Source of the DNA: Hyphomicrobium sp.
GTDB lineage: Bacteria; Pseudomonadota; Alphaproteobacteria; Rhizobiales; Hyphomicrobiaceae
Length of the DNA: 64,000 bases
Reading direction: 5' to 3'
Assembly: GCA_030148425.1 (NCBI GenBank)
Contig: JASBTM010000008.1
Location: forward strand, 620,001-684,000
This document shows, piece after piece, positions 17,081 through 27,190 of the stretch. The position numbers and the translations under genes are program-made. The first letter of the stretch is position 1. Each line of letters starts with the position of its first letter. The notes below the pieces were generated by a model. The model did not search any database and was not told the DNA's origin. It saw only the letters and a program-made list of their open reading frames with translations.

Positions 17081-18213
17081 TCGAAAGCGGACTGCGTCGC
17101 GATACACCGCTCGCGCGGCGGATCAAGGAACGAATTCGCCGCGACGGGTCGATGACGATCGACAGCTATATGTCCTCGTGCCTTTGGGACGCGGACTATG
17201 GCTATTATCGCCGTCAGCGGATCTTCGGCGCCTCCGGCGACTTCATCACCGCGGCCGATATCTCTCAGGTCTTCGGCGAGCTTCTGGGCGTCTGGGCCGG
17301 AGTCGTGTGGCAAGGCGTGCTCGGCGCGCCGAACCCGATCACCATCGTCGAATACGGCCCCGGACGCGGCACCATGATGCGCGACATCCTTCGCGCCGCC
17401 CGCATCATTCCCGGCTTTTCAAACGTCGCCCGCGTGCATCTCGTCGAGGCGAGCGAAGCTCTCATCGAGAAGCAGGCCGCCACTCTCGGCGACTTCCGCA
17501 CCATGTTGAGCTGGGGGCGCGAGCTTGATGAATTCAATCCTCCCGCGATCATCTTCGCCAACGAGTTTCTGGATTCTTGGCCCGTCGCGCAGTGGGTCAA
17601 GACGGCCGAAGGCTGGCACATCCGAGGCGTGACGCTCGACGCCGCCGGCGAGCTGCAATTCGCGGCCATCGAGGGTGATTGCCCGCGGCAGGCGTTCGAA
17701 GCATTACGGCCCAACGCACCGCCCGGCACGGTCATCGAGAGCCAGCGTCTCGACCAGCTCGCCGACGTCTTGAAGGCGCTCGCCGATCGCGGCCCTATCG
17801 CGTTCCTCATGATCGACTACGGCCATACGACTCCCGCCGCCGGAGATACGCTGCAAGCCGTCCGCGAGCACAAATACGAGTCGCCCCTGACATCGCCCGG
17901 CGAAGCCGATCTGACCGTCCACGTCAATTTCTACGATCTTGCCTCGACACTGCATCGCGCAGGCCTCGCGCTCGACGGTCCCGTGACCCAAACGGAATTT
18001 CTCGGTTCGCTCGGCATCGTCGAGCGCGCATCGCGCTTGATGGCAGCCAACCCCGCGCGAGCAGCCGAAATCGAGACCGGCGCGGCTCGCTTGCTTGCGC
18101 CGAATGGCATGGGATCGCGGTTCAAGGTGCTCGCCGCCCGCTCGCCGGGGCTGCCGTCGCTTCCAGGATTTGGCGCCTCCCGCGTCCCGAATGCGGCTCC
18201 CGGCCCGACCTGA
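17077..18213 (+). CDS. Class I SAM methyltransferase, NDUFAF7/MidA family
   Basis: A 378-residue DUF185 protein similar to mitochondrial NDUFAF7, which methylates an arginine in a complex I subunit. Signatures are IRRDGSMTIDSYMSSCLWD, GYYRRQRIFGASGDFITAAD, ISQVFGELLGVWA, the SAM motif VEYGPGRGTMMRDILRAA, ANEFLDSWPVAQWV and LMIDYGHTTPAAGDTLQAVR. It begins with GTG overlapping the end of lgt, so translation is probably coupled, and pgeF follows 8 bp later. Confidence 0.92.
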   Translation: MIESGLRRDTPLARRIKERIRRDGSMTIDSYMSSCLWDADYGYYRRQRIFGASGDFITAADISQVFGELLGVWAGVVWQGVLGAPNPITIVEYGPGRGTMMRDILRAARIIPGFSNVARVHLVEASEALIEKQAATLGDFRTMLSWGRELDEFNPPAIIFANEFLDSWPVAQWVKTAEGWHIRGVTLDAAGELQFAAIEGDCPRQAFEALRPNAPPGTVIESQRLDQLADVLKALADRGPIAFLMIDYGHTTPAAGDTLQAVREHKYESPLTSPGEADLTVHVNFYDLASTLHRAGLALDGPVTQTEFLGSLGIVERASRLMAANPARAAEIETGAARLLAPNGMGSRFKVLAARSPGLPSLPGFGASRVPNAAPGPT

Positions 18214-18221
18214 GGTCCGAC

Positions 18222-19031
18222 ATGAAGAAAGCAACGTCTATCATGACCTTGAAACCCGCCGAAGCGCAGAACCTCGCCGGATTGAGCGGCATCCGTCACG
18301 GTTTCTTTACGCGTCGCGGCGGCGTTTCAACGGGCCTCTACGATAGCCTCAACTGCGGCCTCGGCTCGGACGACGATACGGCCCTCGTGCTGGAAAATCG
18401 TCGCCGCATCGGCGTTTCCCTCGGCGGAGATGTGGAACGGTCCGGGGGTGGAGTCGTGACCCTCTACCAGGAGCACGGCACCACGGCTTTAACCATCTCG
18501 TCGCCGCCGTCGCGCGATGCCCTGCCCCGCGCCGACGCGATCGTATCAACGACCCCGGGACTCGTGGTTGGCGTCCTGACAGCCGATTGTGCCCCGGTGC
18601 TGATGGCCGATGCAGAAGCTGGCGTCGTCGCGGCGGCACACGCCGGCTGGCGCGGAGCGCTTTACGATGTCGTCGGCAGCGCCGTTCGGGAAATGGAACG
18701 GCAGGGCGCCAAGCGTGAGCGCATCACGGCTGCCGTCGGACCCTGCATCGCGCAAGCGGCCTACGAAGTCGGTCCCGAGTTCGAAGCGACCTTCCTGGAA
18801 CGCGATCCCCTCTACGCCGCGTTCTTCTCGCGCAAGACGCCGCGCGACCGCCCGCATTTCGATCTGCCCGGCTTCGTCATAAAGCGGCTTGAAGAGGCTG
18901 GCGTCGGCGGTATCGAAGATTTGGCGCTCTGCACCTGCGAGAACGAATCGCTTTTTTTCAGCTACCGGCGTAAAACTCATCTCGGGGAAGTGGATTATGG
19001 CCGTCAAATCTCCGCCATCGTCGTGGCTTAA
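18222..19031 (+). CDS. pgeF: Peptidoglycan editing factor PgeF (laccase-domain)
   Basis: This 269-residue YfiH/Cu-oxidase_4 protein removes wrongly incorporated residues from peptidoglycan precursors; older annotations call it a polyphenol oxidase. Signatures: GIRHGFFTRRGGVSTGLYDS, VVTLYQEHGTT, DAIVSTTPGLVVGVLTADCA, AAHAGWRGAL with metal ligands, and TCENESLFFSYRR near the end. ATG 18222 is 8 bp after the preceding gene, so it belongs to the lgt operon. Confidence 0.93.
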   Translation: MKKATSIMTLKPAEAQNLAGLSGIRHGFFTRRGGVSTGLYDSLNCGLGSDDDTALVLENRRRIGVSLGGDVERSGGGVVTLYQEHGTTALTISSPPSRDALPRADAIVSTTPGLVVGVLTADCAPVLMADAEAGVVAAAHAGWRGALYDVVGSAVREMERQGAKRERITAAVGPCIAQAAYEVGPEFEATFLERDPLYAAFFSRKTPRDRPHFDLPGFVIKRLEEAGVGGIEDLALCTCENESLFFSYRRKTHLGEVDYGRQISAIVVA

Positions 19032-19235
19032 CGGCATAATCCACAGGGAAGTCCGCGGCGACGCCTACGTTTACACCGGTCGATAACAGTTTCGCCGAGC
19101 TCCCGTCTGGACGGGATGTTCGGGCCTGATCTAGGGGTAATAGGTCAGTTCCGGTAGTAAATCATGGGAGTTCAGGCCGCGGGGGTATGTGTTCCGGCCG
19201 CCGGGAAGTCGCGGTTGGATAAGGGGGGACGTCGC

Positions 19236-20315
19236 GTGACGACCTTTTGCTCTGCTCGGGCGCGTGCGCGCCGGACTCATCGATGGAATCTCGGGTCATC
19301 TAAACTCGGGGTACGTGGGCCAATAGCCATGGCCTTGCTTCTCGCGGTGGGTCTCGGAGGCTGTGAATCGGCATCCGGTATTTTGGGCGGCGGCACTTCA
19401 CCTGGCGCACAGACCTCCCTCGCCATCCCGACAACAGCGGCTCCGGTCGCGCAAAACGCCAAGCTGCAAATCGCGCCGGTCATCGGCTCGCCTGAGAACG
19501 TCGCTCACGATCTCCAGTCGCAGCTCGCGTCCGCAATTGGCCGCGAAGGCTTGACCGTCGTCACCGCCAACAACGCGACCGGCGAATACGTCGTCCGCGG
19601 CTACATCGTCGCGGCGCGCGAAAAGGCGAAGTCCAAGATTTCCTACATCTGGGACGTCACCGACCAGAGCGGCAAACGCGTCCACCGCGTGACGGGCGAA
19701 GAAATCATAGCCAGCTCCGGCAAGGATCCATGGTCGGCGGTTACACCGGCAGTCGTTCAGCGGATCTCGGACAAAACATCCAAGCAGATCGCCAGCTGGG
19801 TCGCGAGCGGCGGCAGCGTCCCCGTTGCCAATATCAAGACGCAGTCGACGAACGTCGCCTCCACCGGCTCTTCTGCGTCTCAGGCCCCCGCGACATATGC
19901 CGCGGCGGCAAGTTCGCCGATTGCGCCGACCACGGGCAGCATCACCCCATCCGGCCCGGTTACGGCCGTCGTGCCGATGGTGACCGGAGCGCCAGGAGAC
20001 GGCAGCAGCACGCTGACCTCCGCCATTCAGCGTGAACTCTCGCGGAACGGCATGAAGCTCGCGACCGGCCCGGATTCCCAGGCCTACCGGGTCGAAGGTA
20101 AGGTTGCTGTCGGCAACAGCAGCGACGGCAAGCAACCCATCCAGATCGACTGGAACGTGCTTGACCCGACCGGCAAAAAGCTTGGCACCGTGTCGCAGAA
20201 GAACGAAGTCCCCGCGGGATCGCTGGACGGCGCCTGGGGCAAGACGGCCGACGCGGCCGCCGCAGCGGCGGCACAGGGCATTATCAAGCTCTTACCGGCG
20301 AAAAGCATCGATTAA
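19236..20315 (+). CDS. Putative lipoprotein with an internally duplicated domain
   Basis: A 359-residue secreted protein. A basic leader of about 30 residues precedes the hydrophobic stretch MALLLAVGLGGC, with lipobox Cys near residue 43. Two similar domains follow (about 72-190 and 245-357), each with a (V)APV/VPMVTG(A)P start, an L-x3-L helix, a Y-x-V-x-G strand, W-x-V-x-D-x(2)-GK and an Ala-rich closing helix. GTG 19236 has an AAGGGGGG ribosome-binding site. It is conserved next to pgeF/prs in relatives, but I know no function. Confidence 0.75.
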   Translation: MTTFCSARARARRTHRWNLGSSKLGVRGPIAMALLLAVGLGGCESASGILGGGTSPGAQTSLAIPTTAAPVAQNAKLQIAPVIGSPENVAHDLQSQLASAIGREGLTVVTANNATGEYVVRGYIVAAREKAKSKISYIWDVTDQSGKRVHRVTGEEIIASSGKDPWSAVTPAVVQRISDKTSKQIASWVASGGSVPVANIKTQSTNVASTGSSASQAPATYAAAASSPIAPTTGSITPSGPVTAVVPMVTGAPGDGSSTLTSAIQRELSRNGMKLATGPDSQAYRVEGKVAVGNSSDGKQPIQIDWNVLDPTGKKLGTVSQKNEVPAGSLDGAWGKTADAAAAAAAQGIIKLLPAKSID

Positions 20316-20361
20316 GCAAACATCGCTCCGTACACCACGGATCGCACCGCAAAAATGTCTC

Positions 20362-20392
20362 TGGGCTCGGACGGTTGAATCGTCCGGGCCCA
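20362..20392. other. Stem-loop between lipoprotein gene and prs
   Basis: A 12-bp stem TGGGCTCGGACG/CGTCCGGGCCCA (one G-U) with a 7-nt loop, 40 bp before prs and 46 bp after the previous stop. There is no T-run, so it may be a factor-dependent terminator or an mRNA-stabilising hairpin. Confidence 0.6.
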
Positions 20393-20432
20393 ATTGCTAC
20401 AAGCCCGCGAATGATAAGGTTCTGGAGCACAT

Positions 20433-21425
<993 letters not shown>

Positions 21426-21592
21426 GATTTGTCGAGCCTCCGCTCTTTTCCACGCGTCCGTCCTGCATCGCAGGGCGGTTTTCGCGCGGATGCTGGCATG
21501 TTCCCCATGGTTGGGAAAAATTCCCTATGCAATAAAGGAAATTGAGAAGGACAACGGGAAGCCAATTCCCGGCCGGGGGAGGCGCGGATCGA

Positions 21593-22507
21593 ATGGCGAA
21601 GCGCACGCGCAGGAAGTGCCGTTTCGCGCTCGAGGCTGCGCTGGCCGTGATTGCCTGCTCCACCTCCGCTGCCGCTGGTCCCTCTCTCGATCAGTTCGAG
21701 ATCAAGGACCTCGAGTCCGTGCCCGGTGCGATTGAGTTCGAAAGCCAGAACGACTTCTCGTCGGGCAATCCCAGACGCCGCATCACTACGGATGGCGCGG
21801 GCGGCATCGTCGCGGACGACAACACGGTTACGCGCCAGCGCGAAGGCCTCGAGGTCGAGATCGGGCTGACGACGTTTGTAAAGCTACGCCTCGGCGTCGA
21901 GTTCGAGCAGAGCAGGATCGACGATCCGGCGACCTTCAACGATGCGCGGCGAATGGGGCCGCTTGAATTCGATAGCTACGGCGCTGAAACCATCTGGACC
22001 GTCATTCCACGAAAAGGCGACGGCATCGGCGCGGGCTTCCTCGTCGAATGGGATCAATCCGCCCACGCCGAAGAAGCCTCGACGTTGACGATCGGGCCAA
22101 TCGTTGAATGGCAATCCGGCCGCTGGAGCGCGACGCTGAACCCCACGGCAATTCAATATTTCGGCGGTGGCTTCGCGGATCGCGGACAAGTGGATTTCGG
22201 CTACGCCGCACGCCTCATGTACCGGACGTCGGACCAACTCGCGCTGGCGATCGAGTCCTACGGCGGCGTCGAGCGCGTCAGCGGCGGCAATACCGATGAA
22301 TCCGAACGGCTCTTCGGAACATTCGATCAATACCGCCTCGGCCCGATCATCTATTGGACATTCGGCGACAATGACGACGCAAAAGGCAAAAGCGACTCCG
22401 AGACCGAAAGAAAAGTCGAAACGACCGTTGGCGTCGGCGCCCTCTTCGGGCTCAACGGCGATACGCCCGCGACCACGCTGAAACTCAGCCTCGATGTGGA
22501 TTTTTAG
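21593..22507 (+). CDS. Outer membrane beta-barrel-like protein
   Basis: A 304-residue protein with a signal peptide (MAKRTRRKCRFALEAALAVI ... AAAG). The mature part has alternating beta-strands with aromatic ends, such as GLEVEIGLTTFVKLRLGVEF, YGAETIWTVIPRKG and GPIIYWTFGDN, and a C-terminal TLKLSLDVDF ending in Phe as in outer membrane barrels. ATG 21593 has GGGGGAGG upstream. Ligand unknown. Confidence 0.75.
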   Translation: MAKRTRRKCRFALEAALAVIACSTSAAAGPSLDQFEIKDLESVPGAIEFESQNDFSSGNPRRRITTDGAGGIVADDNTVTRQREGLEVEIGLTTFVKLRLGVEFEQSRIDDPATFNDARRMGPLEFDSYGAETIWTVIPRKGDGIGAGFLVEWDQSAHAEEASTLTIGPIVEWQSGRWSATLNPTAIQYFGGGFADRGQVDFGYAARLMYRTSDQLALAIESYGGVERVSGGNTDESERLFGTFDQYRLGPIIYWTFGDNDDAKGKSDSETERKVETTVGVGALFGLNGDTPATTLKLSLDVDF

Positions 22508-22540
22508 GCATTAACGGTTGTGGGACCCAGTCCACCCGAT

Positions 22541-22951
22541 CTAGTCGGGACCCGCGGTGCAATCTCCGCAACGGCCGCGGATTTCCATCGTCATCGAACG
22601 AATGTGAAAATCGTTCTTGCCCGCCCAGGTCTGCAAACTTTTGACCGCTGTCGGACTGTCGAATTCCTTAACCGTTCCGCAGGAATCGCAGATCGCGAAA
22701 ACGGCCTTTCCGACGTGGTGGGGATGGTCGCAGGCGACAAATGCGTTAAGACTTTCGAGACGATGCGCCAGCCCGTCATCGATCAGCCGCTGCAACGCCC
22801 GGTAGACGGTCGGCGGCGCGCTGACACCCTTCCCTCGCACCTGCTCGATAAGCTCGTAAGCGCTGACCGGCCGGCCGACGCCCCTCAGGGCCTCGACGAT
22901 GATTTTGTCCTGATCGGCCGCGCTACGGCGTTTCGTTGGCTTTTTTGTCAT
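22541..22951 (-). CDS. zur: Fur-family regulator, probably Zur
   Basis: A 136-residue Fur-superfamily regulator. The winged helix includes YELIEQVRGKGVSAPPTVYR and ALQRLIDDGLAHRLESLNAF. The dimerisation/metal part has CDHPHHVGKAVFAICDSCG and a second CxxC near the end (GRCGDC), the structural zinc site. Sequence and size resemble Zur, the zinc-uptake repressor, more than Fur or Irr; that choice is an inference. ATG 22951 is used; GTG starts upstream at 22972 are possible. It faces convergently the outer membrane protein gene. Confidence 0.75.
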   Translation of the reverse strand: MTKKPTKRRSAADQDKIIVEALRGVGRPVSAYELIEQVRGKGVSAPPTVYRALQRLIDDGLAHRLESLNAFVACDHPHHVGKAVFAICDSCGTVKEFDSPTAVKSLQTWAGKNDFHIRSMTMEIRGRCGDCTAGPD

Positions 22952-23235
22952 CACTCTGCATGTCTCCACCACCCCTAATTGCGGACGGCAATCGGGGGCT
23001 CAGGTAAATCGAGCCCGAATATGCTGATTTTCGAAGCGACTTTCCAGTCCGACCCGCGTCGGAAAGGTCTTCTATCCTAGTATTCTGGGGCGTTGCGCAG
23101 CTGGGCAACCCCAGGTATATACCCGCCATCTCAAGAAGATCTTCCTGAGACGCCGCCCGGCACCCTTGGAGGCCGGCATGCGGCTTTTGGCTCTTCTGAT
23201 AGGCAGGAGAGCCTTCAACACTCGGAGACGATGCC

Positions 23236-23973
23236 ATGGCTGAGCTCATTACGCTCAAGGCTACGGCGCGCCCGCGTGCCGGCAAGGGGGCCGCACGCCA
23301 AGCACGCCGCGATGGAAATGTGCCCGCCGTCATTTACGGCAACCACGAAACACCTGAGACGATCAACCTCGAATACAACGCGCTGTGGAAGCAGGTCCTT
23401 CGTGGCCACTTCACCTCGACGGCAATCGAACTCGACGTCGAAGGCACGAAGCATATCGTGCTCGCACGCGACGTTCAGGTCGATCCGGTTCGCGACACCC
23501 CCCTTCACGTGGACTTTCAGCGCGTCGGCAAAGACGGCGTGATCCGCGTCTCGATCCCGGTGCATTTCGTCAACGAATTGCTATCTCCCGGTCTGAAGCG
23601 CGGCGGCGTCCTCAACATCGTGCGTCACGACGTCGAGGTGTTCTGCCCCTACGACAAGATCCCGCGCGCGTTCGAGGTCAACCTCGAGGGCATGGAGATC
23701 GGCCGCTCGATCCACATCTCGGCCGTCGGAATGCCGGAAGGCGTTTCGCCCGTCGTCAAGAACCGCGACTTCACCATCGCGACGATCGCCGGCGCCCTGA
23801 AGGGTGACGACGAAGCAGCGGCCGCAACCGCTGACGCGACGGCAGCAGCTCCCGCAGCCGGCGGCAAGGCCGCTCCGGCAGCAGGTGGCAAAGCCGCTCC
23901 GGCGGCAGGCGGCAAGGCCGCTCCCGCTGCAAAGGCCGCTGCTCCCGCAGCCAAGCCCGCTGGCAAGAAGTAA
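23236..23973 (+). CDS. rplY: 50S ribosomal protein L25/general stress protein Ctc
   Basis: L25 binds 5S rRNA. The 245-residue long (Ctc) form is seen from RPRAGKGAARQARRDGNVPA, VIYGNHETPETINLEYNALW, ARDVQVDPVRDTPLHVDFQR and the C-terminal beta domain (VEVFCPYDKIPRAFEVNLEG). The tail is Ala/Lys/Pro-rich and contains three exact-length 8-residue repeats (GGKAAPAA type, residues 209-232). ATG 23236 has GGAG at the right distance. pth follows, as in many bacteria. Confidence 0.96.
   Translation: MAELITLKATARPRAGKGAARQARRDGNVPAVIYGNHETPETINLEYNALWKQVLRGHFTSTAIELDVEGTKHIVLARDVQVDPVRDTPLHVDFQRVGKDGVIRVSIPVHFVNELLSPGLKRGGVLNIVRHDVEVFCPYDKIPRAFEVNLEGMEIGRSIHISAVGMPEGVSPVVKNRDFTIATIAGALKGDDEAAAATADATAAAPAAGGKAAPAAGGKAAPAAGGKAAPAAKAAAPAAKPAGKK
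23860..23931. repeat. Three 24-bp tandem repeats within rplY
   Basis: Three consecutive in-frame units of GGYGGCAARGCCGCTCC-type sequence encode GGKAAPAA each time, with only synonymous differences. They lie in the disordered C-terminal tail of L25. Confidence 0.9.
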
Positions 23974-23983
23974 AAATCTCAAG

Positions 23984-24028
23984 CTGGGCCCGGCATCTCC
24001 TCTTCGAGGAACGATGCGCCGGGCCCAG
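23984..24028 (+). terminator. Strong stem-loop downstream of rplY
   Basis: A perfect 11-bp stem CTGGGCCCGGC/GCCGGGCCCAG with an imperfect extended inner stem (ATC/GAT, TCCTC/GAGGA) starts 11 bp after rplY and is followed by TTTC. It is probably a terminator or attenuator before pth. Confidence 0.7.
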
Positions 24029-24071
24029 TTTCAATCCCGCGCCTTGCGGCCGGCTTGTCAGCTTAGACGGC

Positions 24072-24108
24072 GCCTTCCGGCCGGCTCGCCGGAGGCGAGT
24101 CGGAAGGC
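24072..24108. other. Second stem-loop just ahead of pth
   Basis: Outer stem GCCTTCCG/CGGAAGGC and inner stem CTCGCC/GGCGAG end 9 bp before the pth start codon. In mRNA it would sit at or over the pth ribosome-binding region. Possible translation control; not proven. Confidence 0.55.
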
Positions 24109-24117
24109 ACAATCAAA

Positions 24118-24858
24118 ATGAAGCTCTTTGTTGGCCTAGGTAATCCAGGCGATAAATACCGCGCCAACCGCCACAACATCGGCTTCATGGCGCTCGACCG
24201 CATCGCGGATCGTTTCAGCTTCGGCCCTTGGCGCAAGAAGTTTCAGGGTCTCGTTTCCGAAGGCTCCATCGACGGCGAACGCATCACGCTGCTGAAGCCC
24301 GAGACGTACATGAACGAAAGCGGCCGCGCGGTGGGCGAAGCCCAGCGCTTTCTCAAAATTCCGCTCTCCGACGTCTCCGTCTTCCACGATGAGCTGGACC
24401 TCGCGCCCAGCAAGGTGAAAGTCAAAATCGGTGGCGGCAACGCGGGACACAACGGTTTGCGCTCGATCAGCGCGCACATCGAAAACGAATACAGGCGCGT
24501 CCGGCTCGGCATCGGCCATCCGGGATCGAAGGATGCCGTCACCTATTACGTTCTGAACGATTTCGCCAAAGCGGACCGCGAATGGCTTGGCCCGCTGCTC
24601 GATGCCGTCGCCGACGCCGCTCCCCACCTCGCGAAAGGTGACGATGCGCGCTTCCTCAGCGAAGTCGCGCGCTTGACGCTCCAAGACCACGAGCAGGAAA
24701 CGCGCAAGCCGGAACGCGCACCCGCCGCCCCCGCTCGTGCACCGAAGGCATCGGGGCCACACCCGGCAGGCGAACGCGCATCCAAACGCCAATCCGCGCT
24801 CGCCGATAACTTGAAAAAATGGCTGAGCGCGCGAAAATCGGGCGACGACAACACTTGA
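24118..24858 (+). CDS. pth: Peptidyl-tRNA hydrolase
   Basis: Pth releases tRNA from peptidyl-tRNAs dropped by ribosomes. Signatures are [20 protein letters not shown] with the catalytic His, [40 protein letters not shown] and GHNGLRSI. The 246-residue product has a C-terminal basic, Pro/Ala-rich extension of about 45 residues beyond the usual ~195. It is preceded by two stem-loops after rplY. Confidence 0.96.
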   Translation: MKLFVGLGNPGDKYRANRHNIGFMALDRIADRFSFGPWRKKFQGLVSEGSIDGERITLLKPETYMNESGRAVGEAQRFLKIPLSDVSVFHDELDLAPSKVKVKIGGGNAGHNGLRSISAHIENEYRRVRLGIGHPGSKDAVTYYVLNDFAKADREWLGPLLDAVADAAPHLAKGDDARFLSEVARLTLQDHEQETRKPERAPAAPARAPKASGPHPAGERASKRQSALADNLKKWLSARKSGDDNT

Positions 24859-24892
24859 GCTTTTTGGCCGGTGTGGCGAGTGGGATCAGTTG

Positions 24893-25618
24893 ATGACCGA
24901 GTACCAGGACCAAACTTACCCCGAGCCGCGCCAGCGTTCTCTGCTCGACACGTTTGTCGGTGCGATGATCTTGCTCTTCACGCTCGGCGTTTTCGGCAGC
25001 GTCGCCTGGGACGCCTATCTCTCAACCGATAAGGATAAGACCGGCGTCCGACGTATTTTCGCCAAGCGTTGGAATGATCGCACCCTCGTCTTCCCGATCG
25101 AAGGCACGGACCGTCAAGGACGGCGCGCCCTGTTCGACGTCGTGGTGCTGACAAAGAACTACGGCTGGGTGCGTGGCTCCACGACGGAACTCGAAAAGGA
25201 TGACCGTCGCCTCTCGCCCGAAGAAATCCAAGGCGAAGTTCTGGCGCCGCAGCTTCGCGAGGGCCTTGGCTCCGCGCGCGGTCTGATCGCGGTCGGCCTC
25301 GCAAGCCAAGAGGGCGAGGTCGCGCGCGAGGAGCAGCGCGGGGGCCTGCGCGCCATCCGCATCGCCCAGTGGGTGCAGGATGCACTCGGCGACAGCATCC
25401 CCATGTGGACGTTGAACCTAGGGCGCTACGTCGATCCGTGCGCGGAATGCGAGGACACGGACACGAGCTGGCAGCGCCCATTCATCGTTATCGCGGTCCG
25501 CCAAGCCGATGACGGCACGCATATTTCCGAAGCTCTGGCCGACGCCATGTCCGGCACGAGCAATCTCCCGGCCCCTTCCCGCTATTCCGCGTTTGCGTTC
25601 GCGAAATATCAGCGGTGA
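24893..25618 (+). CDS. Single-pass membrane protein, unknown function
   Basis: A 241-residue protein with one transmembrane helix at about residues 18-42 (LLDTFVGAMILLFTLGVFGS). A soluble C-terminal region follows (LVFPIEGTDRQGRRALFDVV ... IPMWTLNLGRYVDPCAECED) with a C-x2-C pair. No family recognised. ATG 24893 is preceded directly by TTG. It lies between pth and ychF on the same strand. Confidence 0.65.
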   Translation: MTEYQDQTYPEPRQRSLLDTFVGAMILLFTLGVFGSVAWDAYLSTDKDKTGVRRIFAKRWNDRTLVFPIEGTDRQGRRALFDVVVLTKNYGWVRGSTTELEKDDRRLSPEEIQGEVLAPQLREGLGSARGLIAVGLASQEGEVAREEQRGGLRAIRIAQWVQDALGDSIPMWTLNLGRYVDPCAECEDTDTSWQRPFIVIAVRQADDGTHISEALADAMSGTSNLPAPSRYSAFAFAKYQR

Positions 25619-25711
25619 GCCATAGGGCCGCAGAGCAAGGCGAAAAGGCTTCCAATTAAGCGCTCGGTCCCTTAACCCACGGACCACAACCTAAACGGAT
25701 ATCTCCCCACC

Positions 25712-26809
25712 ATGGGCTTCAAATGCGGCATCGTCGGCTTGCCGAACGTCGGCAAGTCTACCCTCTTCAATGCGCTGACACAGACGGCGCAGGCTGAGGC
25801 GGCCAACTATCCCTTCTGCACCATCGAGCCGAACGTCGGCGAGGTCGCGGTTCCGGATCCGCGTCTCGACACGCTGGCGAAGATCGCGGGTAGCAAGGAA
25901 ACGATCCCGACGCGCCTGACCTTCGTCGACATCGCGGGCCTCGTTCGCGGCGCCTCGAAGGGCGAAGGCCTCGGCAACAAGTTCCTCTCCCACATCCGCG
26001 AGGTCGACGCGGTCGCTTACGTGCTCCGCTGCTTCGTCGATGACGACATCACGCACGTCGAAAATCGTATCGATCCGCTCGCTGACGCCGACGTCGTCGA
26101 AACGGAGCTGATGCTCGCCGATCTCGAAAGCCTCGAGAAGCGCATCTCCCAGATCGAGAAGAAGGCCAAGACCGGCGACAAGGACGCTAAGGCGCAATAT
26201 GCCGTGATGGAGAAGCCGCTCGCGCTGCTGCGCGAAGGCAAGCCCGCACGCCTCGCGAAAATGACGCCTGAGGAACTTCCCGCCTTCCGCGCTCTGCAGC
26301 TTCTGACGTCGAAACCCATCGTGTACGTCTGCAACGTCGAGGAAGCGTCCGCCGCCAACGGCAACGATTATTCGAAGCAAGTCGAAGAGCGCGCCAAAGC
26401 CGAAGACGCTGCTGTCGTCGTCATCTCGGCAAAGATCGAGAGCGAATTTGCAGGCCTCGCTCCGGAAGACCGCGATGCCTTCCTTGCGGAAATGGGTCTC
26501 GACGAGCCGGGCCTCAATCGCCTGATCCGCGCGGGCTACGGCCTTTTGGACCTCGTAACCTATTTCACCGTCGGCCCGAAGGAAGCACGCGCCTGGACAA
26601 TCACGCGCGGCACCAAAGGCCCGCAGGCGGCCGGAGTCATTCATACTGATTTCGAAAAAGGCTTCATTCGCGCCGAAACCATCGCGTTCAACGATTACGT
26701 TGCCGGAAACGGCGAAACCGGTGCTAAAGAAGCCGGAAAAATGCGTCTCGAAGGCAAGGAGTACGTCGTCCAGGACGGCGACGTCATGCACTTCCGTTTC
26801 GCCAACTAA
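25712..26809 (+). CDS. ychF: Redox-regulated ATPase YchF (OLA1 family)
   Basis: YchF is an Obg-type P-loop protein that prefers ATP and binds ribosomes. The 365-residue protein has G1 [19 protein letters not shown]3 [20 protein letters not shown], an NxxE in place of NKxD ([10 protein letters not shown]) explaining ATP preference, a coiled-coil insertion ([20 protein letters not shown]) and a C-terminal TGS domain ending [10 protein letters not shown]. Length is typical. DUF3297 follows 11 bp later. Confidence 0.97.
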   Translation: MGFKCGIVGLPNVGKSTLFNALTQTAQAEAANYPFCTIEPNVGEVAVPDPRLDTLAKIAGSKETIPTRLTFVDIAGLVRGASKGEGLGNKFLSHIREVDAVAYVLRCFVDDDITHVENRIDPLADADVVETELMLADLESLEKRISQIEKKAKTGDKDAKAQYAVMEKPLALLREGKPARLAKMTPEELPAFRALQLLTSKPIVYVCNVEEASAANGNDYSKQVEERAKAEDAAVVVISAKIESEFAGLAPEDRDAFLAEMGLDEPGLNRLIRAGYGLLDLVTYFTVGPKEARAWTITRGTKGPQAAGVIHTDFEKGFIRAETIAFNDYVAGNGETGAKEAGKMRLEGKEYVVQDGDVMHFRFAN

Positions 26810-26820
26810 AACGAGCGATC

Positions 26821-27057
26821 ATGTCCGAAGAACTGCCTGACCGGCTTTGCAACGATCCCAACAGCCCCTTCTTCAACGAGGACCTGCTGAAGCGCGACAT
26901 CGGCATCCGCTTCAACGGCGTCGAGAAAACGAACGTCGAAGAGTATTGCATCAGCGAGGGCTGGATTCGCGTTGCGGCCGGCGCAGCCAAGGACCGGAAG
27001 GGTCGCCCCATGACGCTGAAGCTGAAGGGCAAGGTCGAGCCGTATTTCCGCGCGTAG
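26821..27057 (+). CDS. DUF3297 family protein
   Basis: A 78-residue protein matching DUF3297: LCNDPNSPFFNEDLLKRDIG, IRFNGVEKTNVEEYCISEGW and a Lys-rich end. Its function is unknown. It is 11 bp after ychF and probably in the same transcript. Confidence 0.9.
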   Translation: MSEELPDRLCNDPNSPFFNEDLLKRDIGIRFNGVEKTNVEEYCISEGWIRVAAGAAKDRKGRPMTLKLKGKVEPYFRA

Positions 27058-27190
27058 TTGTCTGCGGCTGCCTCGTGTCACGATGCCGGATGCGGCTCGA
27101 AAGTAACACGCCGTTCCGCATCGCAATTTTTCACTTCGCAAACGGGTCCTGGAAATCGTCTCGCTTATGGACGGTCAGGATGGGTTCCGC

